Below, in pieces: positions 17,217-25,451 of a stretch of 49,510 nucleotides of DNA. The first letter of the stretch is position 1. The number at the start of each line of letters is the position of its first letter. This stretch comes from Paracoccaceae bacterium (lineage in GTDB: Bacteria; Pseudomonadota; Alphaproteobacteria; Rhodobacterales; Rhodobacteraceae): positions 1 through 49,510 of the forward strand of contig JAKITO010000024.1 in NCBI GenBank assembly GCA_021648025.1, written 5' to 3'. Under the pieces are notes generated by a model that made no database searches, was not told where the DNA came from, and saw only the letters and a list, made by a program, of their open reading frames with translations. The position numbers were made by a program, and so were the translations under genes.

Positions 17217-17474
17217 CCTGCAAGAGTAACGTTTCACGTCCAAACTGACCCCAAGGGTCTTTGGGCGTGAGCGGCTTTTAGGCAAATGCAACCTAACGAA
17301 TTACCAATCTTAGCACTCCATTAGGACAAAGCATCCAATGTATCCTTGCACCTTATAAAAGGGTGGCGCGATGCCAGAACACCGGCGATCGCACCTGTCA
17401 GAAGACATTTAGTCCGTCCTGAGGGGGCGGGATGCAACCGGGTGGAAATCACCCTTTGACTAAAGGAAAATGCT
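17217..17474 (+). promoter_or_regulatory. Flagellin promoter and leader region
   Basis: 258 bp between flgN and fliC with no gene. Near its start is GACCC-CAA-GGGTC (about 17246-17258), possibly a flgN terminator. A weak CtrA-like pair TTAG-N7-TTAG lies at 17310-17324 and an AT-rich TTATAAAA at about 17353-17360. A hairpin GGGTG-GAAAT-CACCC (17440-17454) sits just before the ribosome site AAAGGA (about 17461-17466). The leader could be the target of FlbT, encoded downstream. Confidence 0.45.
17440..17454 (+). promoter_or_regulatory. Hairpin in the flagellin mRNA leader
   Basis: Perfect 5-bp stem GGGTG/CACCC with loop GAAAT, 20 nt upstream of the fliC ATG and adjacent to the ribosome site. 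In Caulobacter, FlbT acts on the fljK flagellin mRNA leader. Here flbT is two genes downstream of fliC, making this stem a candidate site for such control. Confidence 0.4.
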
Positions 17475-18320
17475 ATGTCCAGCATTCTGACAAACAACAG
17501 CGCAATGGTTGCGCTGCAAACGCTCAAAACAATCAACATGAGCCTTGAGAAAACCCAATCCGGGATTTCGACAGGTAAGGAAATTGGTTCGGCCAAAGAC
17601 GGGTCGGCGATCTGGGCAATTTCCAAGGTGATGGAAACCGATGTGGCAGGTTTCAGCGCCGTTTCAAAAGCGTTGGACCTGGGCGAGTCAACCGTCGCAG
17701 TGGCGTCGGCAGGTGCCGAACAAATTGTGACCGTTCTGACGGAAATAAAGGAACTGGCGGTTTCGGCCAACAGTGAAAACGTTGATTTCGCCAAAATTCA
17801 GGCCGATATTGACGAACGGGTTGCTCAGGTGGCCTCTATCATCGCGGCCTCGCAATTCAACGGGGCCAATCTGTTGGCGACTGATGTGGATGGCAATGGC
17901 GGAACCAGCCTGTCAATCGTATCCTCGCTTGATCGCGTTGGTGGCGGCGTGCCAACCCCTTCGCTGATTACTGTCGATTCTGTTGATTTCGAAGCCACTA
18001 TTGATTTGGCGGCGGACTTGACCGCAATCACCGATACCGCTGACGCGGCGACCGCTTTGGGAGAGATTGAGGCGTTCCTGGTTCTTGCCATTGACGGTGC
18101 AGCCGCCCTGGGTGCCTCGGGCAAGCGGATTGATGATCAGAGCAACTTCATCGGCAAACTCACGGATGCGATGAAAACTGGTATCGGTGCCTTGGTAGAC
18201 ACTGATATGGAGGCAGCCTCGGCCAGGTTGCAGGCGTTGCAGGTGCAGCAGCAGCTGGCGGTTCAGTCGCTGACTATTGCCAACCAGGCACCGCAGACAA
18301 TCCTGTCGCTGTTCCGTTAA
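17475..18320 (+). CDS. fliC: Flagellin
   Basis: Filament subunit exported by the flagellar type III system; 281 residues, short for a flagellin. The N-terminal D0/D1 helices are typical (SSILTNNSAMVALQTLKTIN, then TQSGISTGKEIGSAKDGSAIWAISK), and the C-terminal D1/D0 region ends SLTIANQAPQTILSLFR. Only ~100 residues lie between, so surface D2/D3 domains are essentially missing, as is common in alphaproteobacteria. It is followed by the regulators flaF and flbT. Confidence 0.95.
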   Translation: MSSILTNNSAMVALQTLKTINMSLEKTQSGISTGKEIGSAKDGSAIWAISKVMETDVAGFSAVSKALDLGESTVAVASAGAEQIVTVLTEIKELAVSANSENVDFAKIQADIDERVAQVASIIAASQFNGANLLATDVDGNGGTSLSIVSSLDRVGGGVPTPSLITVDSVDFEATIDLAADLTAITDTADAATALGEIEAFLVLAIDGAAALGASGKRIDDQSNFIGKLTDAMKTGIGALVDTDMEAASARLQALQVQQQLAVQSLTIANQAPQTILSLFR

Positions 18321-18387
18321 ATCAGTTGGCCGGGGCGTGATACGCTCCGGCCTGCCCAACTTTCTCCAAAAAAGATGAGGATTTGAT

Positions 18388-18759
18388 GTGAACGCCCAAT
18401 CCAAGGCAATGCACGCATATTCAGCAGTCTCGACAACGGTCAAAACACCGCGCAACATAGAATACGATGCGGTGGCTCGTATCACGCATCGGCTACGGTC
18501 CGAAGCTGGCAAAGGGATCAAAGGTTTCCCGGGTCTGGCCAAGGCGCTGTATGACAACAAAAGGCTATGGAATATTTTCGCCGTGGACGTGGCCGATGCC
18601 GATAATCGGCTGCCGCCTGCATTGAAGGCACAGATATTCTATTTGGCTGAATTCACCAGCCAGCACACGACAAAGGTTCTGGCCCGCAAGGCGGACGTGG
18701 GCCCATTGCTGGAAATCAACATTGCCATTCTGAATGGCTTACAAAGTGGGGCAGCCTGA
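18388..18759 (+). CDS. flaF: Flagellar biosynthesis regulator FlaF
   Basis: Cytoplasmic 123-residue FlaF family protein, needed for flagellin synthesis or secretion in alphaproteobacteria and acting opposite to FlbT. The family core is seen in YDAVARITHRLRSE, then LAKALYDNKRLWNIFAVDVA and LPPALKAQIFYLAEFTSQHT. It starts at GTG (18388) with GATGAGG 7 nt upstream; the preceding ATG runs straight into TGA. One base separates its stop from the flbT start codon. Confidence 0.93.
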   Translation: MNAQSKAMHAYSAVSTTVKTPRNIEYDAVARITHRLRSEAGKGIKGFPGLAKALYDNKRLWNIFAVDVADADNRLPPALKAQIFYLAEFTSQHTTKVLARKADVGPLLEINIAILNGLQSGAA

Positions 18760-18760
18760 T

Positions 18761-19165
18761 ATGGGTGGACTTGTTCTGAAACTCGCTCCGAAAGAACGTG
18801 TGCTGGTCAACGGTGCGGTAATCGAAAACGGCGACCGGCGGTCGCGGTTGTCGATCATGACGCCAAATGCGCATATCCTGCGGCTTAAGGATGCGATCCA
18901 TCCCGAAGAAGCAAATACGCCGGTTCGCCGATTGTGTTATGCAACCCAGTTGATCTTGTCCGGGGATGCCAATCCTGAAAATGCCGATATGCCCTTACTG
19001 CGCCACCTGGAGGAGCTGAGCCAGGTGTTTGTCGATGCTGACAGCCGTGCCGCCCTGGCCGAGGCCACGGATGCGGTGATCAATGGTCAGCATTACCGCT
19101 GTCTCAAGGCGCTGCGCAGTTTGTTGCCAAGAGAAGAGCGCTTAATGGCGACGCAAGCGTCATGA
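18761..19165 (+). CDS. flbT: Flagellin mRNA regulator FlbT
   Basis: Post-transcriptional repressor that in Caulobacter destabilises flagellin mRNA through its leader; 134 residues. Family features: LVLKLAPKERVLVNGAVIENGDRR at the N-terminus, then LRLKDAIHPEEANTPVRRLCY. I chose ATG 18761 because the conserved FlbT start MGGLVLKLAP begins there, one base after the flaF stop; an in-frame ATG upstream lies inside flaF. It overlaps the next gene by four bases. Confidence 0.94.
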   Translation: MGGLVLKLAPKERVLVNGAVIENGDRRSRLSIMTPNAHILRLKDAIHPEEANTPVRRLCYATQLILSGDANPENADMPLLRHLEELSQVFVDADSRAALAEATDAVINGQHYRCLKALRSLLPREERLMATQAS

Positions 19166-19953
19166 TTTTCCAACCGGTCATTGTTGGCCCTGGGTTGGTT
19201 GGCTGGAATTTCCTGCAAGCCACCTATGATTCGCAGTACGAGGCCTTCAACCGGGACCCGGTGTTGCAGCGTGATACCGAATACTTTGCGGAAAAGATCG
19301 GCGATGTGTTCATAGCCGAGGATCTGGTGGCAGATCGTCGGTTGCTGACGGTGGCCCTGGGGGCATTTGGTCTGTCGGATGATCTGAACAGTCGGGCGTT
19401 TATTCAGAAGATTCTGGAAGATGGCACCGGTGATCCTGCTGCGTTGGCAAACCGGTTGTCTGATGATCGCTATCGTCAATTCAGCGATGCCTTTGGGTTT
19501 GGCCCGGGCGCCATTCCAAAAACGCTAAGCAGTACCCTGATGGCGGATATCGTTGACCGGTTTCAGAAACAATCTTTTGAAGTCGCCGTGGGCCAGCAGG
19601 ACGACAGCATGAGGATCGCGCTGTTTAGCCAGAGAGAGTTGGAGCGGGTGGCGAGTGAGCCGATAAGCGAAGACGCAAAGTGGTTTACGATCATGTCATC
19701 GCCGCCGCTACGCACAATATTCGAGAGCGGGCTTGGTCTGCCGTCCAACATTGCGCTGATCGACATCGACAAACAGTTGGAGATGTTCAAAGACCGGGCC
19801 AGCGTTGTTTTTGGCAACAGTTCAGTTTCCCAATTTACCGACGCGCAAGCCGTTGAAAAACTGACCATCCGTTATTTGGCCCGGGCGCAGATCGATTCAT
19901 TCAATGTCGGTTTTTCATCTGGTTCGATTGCGCTGACTTTGTTGCAATCCTAA
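19162..19953 (+). CDS. DUF1217 family flagellar-cluster protein
   Basis: 263-residue protein of the DUF1217 type, which recurs in alphaproteobacterial flagellar loci and has no firm biochemical role. It is mostly helical and soluble, with no signal peptide or membrane segment. Segments such as DPVLQRDTEYFAEKIGDV, LVADRRLLTVALGAFGLSDD and NRLSDDRYRQFSDAFGF are characteristic. It overlaps flbT by four bases and converges with fliI one base later. Location suggests an export or assembly accessory role. Confidence 0.8.
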   Translation: MIFQPVIVGPGLVGWNFLQATYDSQYEAFNRDPVLQRDTEYFAEKIGDVFIAEDLVADRRLLTVALGAFGLSDDLNSRAFIQKILEDGTGDPAALANRLSDDRYRQFSDAFGFGPGAIPKTLSSTLMADIVDRFQKQSFEVAVGQQDDSMRIALFSQRELERVASEPISEDAKWFTIMSSPPLRTIFESGLGLPSNIALIDIDKQLEMFKDRASVVFGNSSVSQFTDAQAVEKLTIRYLARAQIDSFNVGFSSGSIALTLLQS

Positions 19954-19954
19954 G

Positions 19955-21304
19955 TCACCCTTGTCGTTGACCATCCGCGCCGGGGATGCCGGCGCGTCTC
20001 AGGATCAACCCCAAACGGTCAAAACTGCCACGAATACCGTCCGTTTCATCACGGGCAAAGAATTTGTCCAACTCTGGCCAGATTCGAACCGCCTGATCCA
20101 GCACAAGGTCGGACCCTTCGACATACAATCCAGCCTTGATCATCACTTCGGACTGTTCATAAGCGCCTAAAAATTTTCGGGTTTCGCCAATCATGGCGTT
20201 TTCGGCCTCACTTGCCGCATCCGGCAGGCACCGCGAGACCGAACGCCCCACATCAATCGCCGGGAACCGTCCGCGTTCGGCAATATCGCGGCTTAGCACA
20301 ATATGCCCGTCCAGAACCCCGCGCAGGATGTCGGCGATGGGTTCATCCATGTCCGATCCGGCAACCAAAACGCTAAAAATTGCAGTAATATTTCCCTGTT
20401 CCCGTGCCCCCGGGCCGGCCCGTTCGCACAATGCGGTGATCATCGGCGTCACCGAGGGGGGAAAGCCGCGCAAGGCTGGTGATTCGCCGGCCGCCACGGC
20501 AATTTCACGGTGTGCCTCGGCAAACCGGGTGATCGAATCGGCCAGGAACAGTACCTTTTTCCCCTGATCGCGAAAGTGTTCCGCCACCGACATCGCCGCC
20601 CAGGCACAGCGCCGCCGAGTCAAGGCAGATTGGTCCGATGTGGCGGCAATAACGATGGCCCGTTTCATGCCTTCCGGGCCCAGAACCCGGGTGACGAATT
20701 CGTTCACTTCACGCCCCCGTTCACCAATCAAACCAACCACCACAACCTCGGCCTGCATGTGCATGGCCAGCTGAGCCAGCAGCCGAGATTTACCAACGCC
20801 AGATCCGGCAAACAGACCAATCCTTTGGCCTTCGGCGATCGGCAAAACTGTGTTTAACAAGGCCAATCCGGTGGTTACGCGTGCACCCAGCGCCCGGCGC
20901 TCTGCGGCAGGCGGAGGCGACGACATCAGGTCGTGAGACGCCCCCCCGCGCGCCAAAGGGCGGCCATCCAATGGTGCGCCGTAAGGGTCAATGACCCGGC
21001 CAATCCAGGCGTCGCTTGGGGCAAATTTTGGCGTGCCATGCAGGACGACCGGATCGCCGATGGCGACCCCGTCGGGGGCCGTATCGGGCAACATGTTGAC
21101 AACCCCGTTGATCACCTGAAGGATTTCCCCCTGTAGCGGGTTGCCTGGGTTACGGCGCAGCGTCACCTGATCGCCAATGCGCACCGTATCGGCCAGGCCG
21201 GAAACCTGAATGACCCCGCTGCTGACTCCGACGACGCGCCCCACCGGGCGCACCAATTTGTTCATTTCCAGTTCACTTTTCAAAACGTAAAGGTCGTGTT
21301 GCAT
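19955..21304 (-). CDS. fliI: Flagellar export ATPase FliI
   Basis: Cytoplasmic F1-beta-like ATPase energising flagellar type III export; 449 residues from ATG 21304. Walker A GSGVGKS lies in RIGLFAGSGVGKSRLLAQLA, Walker B in KVLFLADSITRFAEAHREIA, then ERAGPGAREQGNITAIFSVL and the DGHIVLSRDIAERGRFPAID segment typical of FliI. ATG 21304 has AAGGA upstream; GTG 21352 is an upstream in-frame alternative adding 16 residues. It is divergent from flgB and stands alone on its strand. Confidence 0.95.
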   Translation of the reverse strand: MQHDLYVLKSELEMNKLVRPVGRVVGVSSGVIQVSGLADTVRIGDQVTLRRNPGNPLQGEILQVINGVVNMLPDTAPDGVAIGDPVVLHGTPKFAPSDAWIGRVIDPYGAPLDGRPLARGGASHDLMSSPPPAAERRALGARVTTGLALLNTVLPIAEGQRIGLFAGSGVGKSRLLAQLAMHMQAEVVVVGLIGERGREVNEFVTRVLGPEGMKRAIVIAATSDQSALTRRRCAWAAMSVAEHFRDQGKKVLFLADSITRFAEAHREIAVAAGESPALRGFPPSVTPMITALCERAGPGAREQGNITAIFSVLVAGSDMDEPIADILRGVLDGHIVLSRDIAERGRFPAIDVGRSVSRCLPDAASEAENAMIGETRKFLGAYEQSEVMIKAGLYVEGSDLVLDQAVRIWPELDKFFARDETDGIRGSFDRLGLILRRAGIPGADGQRQG

Positions 21305-21354
21305 GGTGGGCGAATCCTTATTGAGTTTTGAAACTGTTTTTAAACGAATCACAG

Positions 21355-21369
21355 TTAAGCCTTGGTTGA
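21355..21369 (+). promoter_or_regulatory. CtrA-like box in the fliI/flgB divergent region
   Basis: TTAA-N7-TTGA, one mismatch from TTAA-N7-TTAA, 24 bp upstream of the flgB start and ~50 bp upstream of the fliI ATG. It is one of several such spaced pairs in flagellar control regions of this window. Confidence 0.45.
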
Positions 21370-21392
21370 TATTAATCGAGGGAGAAGCCCCG

Positions 21393-21782
21393 ATGTTCGC
21401 AGACCTGAATGTCTTTAAGACGGCGCACGCTTTGGCCGTCCACGCCGGTCAACGCCAGGCCATCGTCGCGCAAAACGTCGCAAACGCCGATACACCCGGG
21501 TTCAAAGCCCGTGACATCGCGCCTTTCAATCAGTTGCTGGCGACTGAATCCTCAAGTTCCGGCATGAACGCCAGCCGCTCCAGCCATTTGAACGGGATTT
21601 CCGGCCAGGATCTCAGGTGGGAAACCATCACGCCGAAAGCGGCCTCTGACCCGAATGGCAATTCGGTGTCGATAGAAAATGAATTACTCAGGGGTGTTGC
21701 CGTCAAGCGTCAGCATGATCGGGCGGTGGCAATCTATAAATTTTCGCTGAGTGTGTTGCGCACCAGCCTTGGCCGTATCTAG
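21393..21782 (+). CDS. flgB: Flagellar proximal rod protein FlgB
   Basis: Rod subunit next to the MS ring and export gate; 129 residues from ATG 21393. This start has GAGGGAGA upstream and gives the expected N-terminus FADLNVFKTAHALAVHAGQR. The rod signature VAQNVANADTPGFKARD follows. An ATG 90 bp upstream is in frame but lies in the divergent promoter region and is rejected. It opens the plus-strand rod/ring operon flgB-flgC-fliE-fliQ-flgF-flgG-flgA-flgH. Confidence 0.94.
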   Translation: MFADLNVFKTAHALAVHAGQRQAIVAQNVANADTPGFKARDIAPFNQLLATESSSSGMNASRSSHLNGISGQDLRWETITPKAASDPNGNSVSIENELLRGVAVKRQHDRAVAIYKFSLSVLRTSLGRI

Positions 21783-21797
21783 CGGGGTGGAAAAAAC

Positions 21798-22190
21798 ATG
21801 AGCGAATTTTCAAAATCTCTGGCCATATCTTCCAGCGCCCTTGCCGCGCAGGCCACGCGTCTGCGCCATGTATCCGAGAATATCTCGAATGCAGATACGC
21901 CCGGATATCGACGTAAAACGGTTTCGTTTGAGTCGGTTCGTGACGTTACCGGCACGGTGGAAAAAATATCGGTTGGTGGGGTTCAGCTGGATCGCAGCGA
22001 TCTGACCCAAATATATGACCCATCGCACCCTCTGGCCGATGAAACCGGCAATTACAAAGGATCAAACGTCAATCTGATGATCGAAATCGCTGATGCCCGC
22101 GAGGCACAGCGCAGTTACGAGGCAAACCTCAAAATGTTCGACCAGGCGCGGAAAATGTCATCCGCCCTGATGGACTTACTTAGAAAGTAA
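21798..22190 (+). CDS. flgC: Flagellar proximal rod protein FlgC
   Basis: Rod subunit, 130 residues. N-terminal flg_bb_rod motif: LAAQATRLRHVSENISNADT followed by PGYRRKTV. C-terminal NVNLMIEIADAREAQRSYEANLKMFDQARKM is the FlgC helix. It lies 15 bp after flgB and 12 bp before fliE in the rod operon. Confidence 0.95.
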   Translation: MSEFSKSLAISSSALAAQATRLRHVSENISNADTPGYRRKTVSFESVRDVTGTVEKISVGGVQLDRSDLTQIYDPSHPLADETGNYKGSNVNLMIEIADAREAQRSYEANLKMFDQARKMSSALMDLLRK

Positions 22191-22202
22191 AGGAGATCTA
22201 AA

Positions 22203-22493
22203 ATGGATATTCGCAGTTTAACAGCCCCGCAAGGATACAGCGCCGCCCGCCCGGCCACTCGGCCTGAACCACGTGCCGAAATACCCGAATCGGGCATCAA
22301 ATCCGTCGCCGAAGACTTTGCCGCAACCCTGCGCGCGGGCGAAGAGGCGGCCCTCGCGGCGATGACCGGTGATGCCGATCCGCACGCTTTGGTGTTGGCA
22401 TTGGCGCAAACGGAACTGGCGGTGGAAACGGCCATTACCGTGCGCAACAAGGTGGTCGAAGCCTATCAGGAAATCCTGAGGATGCCTGTCTGA
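22203..22493 (+). CDS. fliE: Flagellar hook-basal body protein FliE
   Basis: Links the MS ring/export gate to the rod; 96 residues, as usual. The C-terminal half carries the family pattern DPHALVLALAQTELAVETAITVRNK then VVEAYQEILRMPV. AAAGGAG (22190-22196) lies 6 nt before the ATG. One base separates it from fliQ. Confidence 0.93.
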   Translation: MDIRSLTAPQGYSAARPATRPEPRAEIPESGIKSVAEDFAATLRAGEEAALAAMTGDADPHALVLALAQTELAVETAITVRNKVVEAYQEILRMPV

Positions 22494-22494
22494 T

Positions 22495-22767
22495 ATGATG
22501 AGCGAAGGCATCTTTTTTGACACTATGCGTCAAGGTTTGTGGGCGGCTGTGCTGGTATCAATGCCTATCCTGACGGTGGCCTTGGTGGCCGGCCTGACGG
22601 TTGGCCTGTTCCAGGCGCTGACGTCGATTCAGGAAATGACACTGACCTTCGTGCCGAAACTTGCGGCGATTGTCGTCGTGTTCTGGGTGTCGATGGGGTT
22701 CATGACTCAAACGCTGGTCGCCTTTTTCCACATTCAGATTATACCATTGATTGCAGGGGGTTACTGA
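22495..22767 (+). CDS. fliQ: Flagellar export gate protein FliQ
   Basis: Inner-membrane export gate subunit, 90 residues with two membrane helices (about 17-38 and 53-75): AVLVSMPILTVALVAGLTVG, then FQALTSIQEMTLTFVPKLAA, the classic FliQ sequence. A second in-frame ATG at 22498 is possible. Its stop overlaps the flgF start (TGATG). Partners FliP, FliR, FlhA and FlhB are also encoded in the window. Confidence 0.95.
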   Translation: MMSEGIFFDTMRQGLWAAVLVSMPILTVALVAGLTVGLFQALTSIQEMTLTFVPKLAAIVVVFWVSMGFMTQTLVAFFHIQIIPLIAGGY

Positions 22768-23480
22768 TGGGCCTTTCATCTTATGTCACGGTGTCGCGCC
22801 AATCCGGTTTGCTGAACGAAATGCAGATCATTGCCAACAACATCGCCAACTCGGCCACCACCGGGTATCGGCAGGAAGGGCTGATTTTTTCGGAATTTGT
22901 CGATTCGTCCCAAGGCCGGTCGTCCTTGTCCATGTCACGCTCGCAAATCCACAACACGTCGATGGCCCAGGGTGCGCTAACCCAGACCAACGGATCGTTT
23001 GATTTCGCCATTGAAGGCGAAGGGTTTTTTCTGGTTGAAACGCCGGCCGGCGAACGCCTGACCCGCGCCGGCAGCTTTTCACCCAGCCCAGAGGGCGATC
23101 TTGTCACCATGGACGGCTACCGGGTGATGGATGCAGGTGGCTCTCCGGTATTTGTTCCGGGCTCGGTCGAAAAGGTCAATGTCGCCGCCGACGGCACAAT
23201 CAGTGCGGATGGCCAGCCATTGGGACAGATTGGATTGTTCATGCCGGTTGATTCTACCGGGATGGTACGGGAAGACGGGGTGATGTTTCGGGCTGACGCG
23301 GGCTTTGAGCCGGCAGAAAACGCCAGAATTCTTCAGGGATTTCTTGAAGGGTCAAACGTGAGCCCGATTTCGCAACTGGCGCGCATGATCGAGGTTCAGC
23401 GTTCTTACGAAATGGGCCAAAGCTTTCTTGAAGCCGAAGATGAACGCATCCGCAACGCCGTTAAAACCTTGATCCCCTAA
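22767..23480 (+). CDS. flgF: Flagellar rod protein FlgF
   Basis: Proximal-rod subunit, 237 residues from ATG 22767, which overlaps the fliQ stop by one base; a longer reading through fliQ is rejected. The N-terminus GLSSYVTVSRQSGLLNEMQI leads into the rod motif NNIANSATTGYRQEG. The central DFAIEGEGFFLVETPAGERLTRAGSF is typical, and the C-terminus has ARMIEVQRSYEMGQSF. It is shorter than FlgG and lacks the FlgG-specific extension. Confidence 0.94.
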   Translation: MGLSSYVTVSRQSGLLNEMQIIANNIANSATTGYRQEGLIFSEFVDSSQGRSSLSMSRSQIHNTSMAQGALTQTNGSFDFAIEGEGFFLVETPAGERLTRAGSFSPSPEGDLVTMDGYRVMDAGGSPVFVPGSVEKVNVAADGTISADGQPLGQIGLFMPVDSTGMVREDGVMFRADAGFEPAENARILQGFLEGSNVSPISQLARMIEVQRSYEMGQSFLEAEDERIRNAVKTLIP

Positions 23481-23502
23481 ACTCAAACCAAAGGAGACGC
23501 CA

Positions 23503-24288
23503 ATGCGCGCCCTGAAAATTGCTGCCACCGGAATGAGCGCGCAACAAATGCGTGTTGAAACTATCGCCAACAACCTCGCCAATATGAACACCACTGGCTA
23601 TAGTCCCCGCCGGGCCGAGTTTTCTGACCTGCATTACCAACAGGTTTCGCGCCCCGGCACGATCAGCGCCTCGGATGGGACGGTTTTGCCGACCGGTATC
23701 CAACTTGGCCTGGGCGTGCGCCCGACGGCCGTTTCCGTGCAGCTTGGACAAGGGTCGCTGACGGCTACCGGCAATGACTTGGATGTGGCAATCGACGGGC
23801 GCGGCTATCTTGAAGTGACCCTGCCATCGGGGCGAACTGCCTATACGCGTGACGGCGGCCTGAAACGGTCCGGCGAAGGGTTGATTGTCACCTCTGACGG
23901 TTTTGCGGTCTCGCCGGAAATTACCATTCCTTCGGATGCGCGCAGTATTTCTATCAACGCATCTGGCGAAGTTTTTGCCTATTTTGACGATGCCACCGGA
24001 GGCCAGCAGTTGGGCCAGATTGATCTGGCCGGGTTCACCAATGCCAAAGGGTTGGAGGCGTTGGGTGGAAACCTGTTTGGTGAAACCGAGGCATCGGGCC
24101 CGTCACTATTGTCGACGCCCGGCCTTGATGGGTTGGGAACGCTGCGCCAAGGGTATCTTGAGGCAAGTTCGGTCGATTCGGTGCGTGAAATAACCGAACT
24201 GATCGAGGCCCAGCGTGGCTATGAAATGAACGCCAAGGTTATTTCTGCTGCCGACCAGATGATGGCTGCGACCACGCAGGTTCGATGA
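23503..24288 (+). CDS. flgG: Flagellar distal rod protein FlgG
   Basis: Distal rod subunit crossing the peptidoglycan; 261 residues, the standard length. RALKIAATGMSAQQMRVETI is followed by ANNLANMNTTGYSPRRAEF, then DLHYQQVSRPG. The C-terminal LRQGYLEASSVDSVREITEL and EAQRGYEMNAKVISAADQM are diagnostic. AAAGGAGACGCC precedes the ATG. The stop overlaps flgA. Confidence 0.97.
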   Translation: MRALKIAATGMSAQQMRVETIANNLANMNTTGYSPRRAEFSDLHYQQVSRPGTISASDGTVLPTGIQLGLGVRPTAVSVQLGQGSLTATGNDLDVAIDGRGYLEVTLPSGRTAYTRDGGLKRSGEGLIVTSDGFAVSPEITIPSDARSISINASGEVFAYFDDATGGQQLGQIDLAGFTNAKGLEALGGNLFGETEASGPSLLSTPGLDGLGTLRQGYLEASSVDSVREITELIEAQRGYEMNAKVISAADQMMAATTQVR

Positions 24289-24704
24289 TGAAAAAGATCA
24301 TTCTGATAATGCTCTTTGGCGCGTGTTCGTCGGCTCTGGCAGATGTGATCGTCCCGGCCCGGACCATCCGTGCACGCGAGGTTATCAACCCCGAGGATCT
24401 GGTTCGAAAACCCGGCGACATCAGCGGCGCCATTTCCGACCCCAAATTGGTTATTGGGCAAGAGGCCCGCGTTGTTCTTTATGTCGGTCGGCCAATTCGA
24501 CCGGGCGATTTACGCTCACCTGCCATTGTCGCGCGCAACGATTTGGTCACTTTGGTCTTTTCGCGCGGGCCCTTGCGCATTTCCACCGAAGGCCGGGCCT
24601 TGGGCCGCGGGTCTGTTGGTGAAAGCATACGGGCGATGAATCTGATATCGCGCGTGACTGTCAGCGGTACAATCCAGGCCAACGGCTCGATCGAGGTACA
24701 TTGA
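24285..24704 (+). CDS. flgA: Flagellar P-ring assembly chaperone FlgA
   Basis: Periplasmic chaperone for P-ring protein FlgI; 139 residues with a signal peptide (IILIMLFGACSSALA, cut near residue 19). The SAF-type domain is recognisable: IVPARTIRAREVINPEDL, then DPKLVIGQEARVVLYVGRPI and the C-terminal IRAMNLISRVTVSGTIQANG. It overlaps flgG by four bases and flgH by one. No flgI gene lies in the window. Confidence 0.92.
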   Translation: MMKKIILIMLFGACSSALADVIVPARTIRAREVINPEDLVRKPGDISGAISDPKLVIGQEARVVLYVGRPIRPGDLRSPAIVARNDLVTLVFSRGPLRISTEGRALGRGSVGESIRAMNLISRVTVSGTIQANGSIEVH

Positions 24705-25441
24705 TGTTTCGCAGATTTTCTTTTCCCAAACCCCTACTGTTGCTGTTAGTTTTGGGCGCCTGTGCGCGTGCCGATCACTTTGGCAGGCCGCCAACATTCA
24801 CGCCCAATACGGAATCGCCGGAGCATGTGGCGATGCTGTTCCCGGGGCTGCCGCTTCATACTCAGCCATCGCGCCGGGTCGACCAGTCGTCGTTGTGGAG
24901 TGCCGGGCGTCAGTCATTGTTGGGCGATCGGCGGGCGATCAGCAAGGGTGACATTCTGACCGTGGTTATTGAAATCGACGAAAAGGCCGAAATTTCCAAT
25001 GCTACATCCCGGTCACGCGGCGGGTCAGAATCGCTGGGGATTCCGCAGCTGTTTGGGCTGCCTCAGCGATTGAATGAAAGATTACCGGCCGGCGCGTCAA
25101 TGGCGGAGGCTGTGGATCTCACATCCAGCAGCAGCAGCACGGGCAATGGCACAGTAAAACGCAAAGAAAAGCTGATGTTACGAGTGGCAGCCACGGTCAT
25201 TGATGTGCTGCCCAACGGGGTGTTGTCGATATCCGGTTCGCAGGAACTTCGGGTCAACTTTGAAATGCGTGAACTGCTGGTGACCGGCTTTGTCCGCCCC
25301 GAAGATATCGCCCGTCAGAACGAAATTACCTACGATAAAATCGCCTCGGCCAGGGTTTCTTACGGCGGGCGCGGGCAGATCACCGACCTGCAGCAACCGC
25401 GCTACGGACAGCAACTTCTCGACTCCATTTTGCCTTTCTAG
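24704..25441 (+). CDS. flgH: Flagellar L-ring lipoprotein FlgH
   Basis: Outer-membrane L-ring protein, 245 residues from ATG 24704 (TGATG overlap with flgA; a TTG one codon earlier is less likely). Lipobox LVLGAC puts the lipidated Cys near residue 20. The conserved core is LWSAGRQSLLGDRRAISKGD followed by ILTVVIEIDEKAEISN, then INVLPNG-like VIDVLPNGVLSISGSQELRV and the C-terminal YGGRGQITDLQQPRYGQQLL. It is the last recognised ring gene of the flgB operon. Confidence 0.95.
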   Translation: MFRRFSFPKPLLLLLVLGACARADHFGRPPTFTPNTESPEHVAMLFPGLPLHTQPSRRVDQSSLWSAGRQSLLGDRRAISKGDILTVVIEIDEKAEISNATSRSRGGSESLGIPQLFGLPQRLNERLPAGASMAEAVDLTSSSSSTGNGTVKRKEKLMLRVAATVIDVLPNGVLSISGSQELRVNFEMRELLVTGFVRPEDIARQNEITYDKIASARVSYGGRGQITDLQQPRYGQQLLDSILPF

Positions 25442-25451
25442 AGGATTCAAC

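Noticed and set aside
17431..17460. Sigma-54 or sigma-28 promoter before fliC
   Set aside because: Only loose GG/GC or TAAA fragments could be matched; none fits either consensus well enough.
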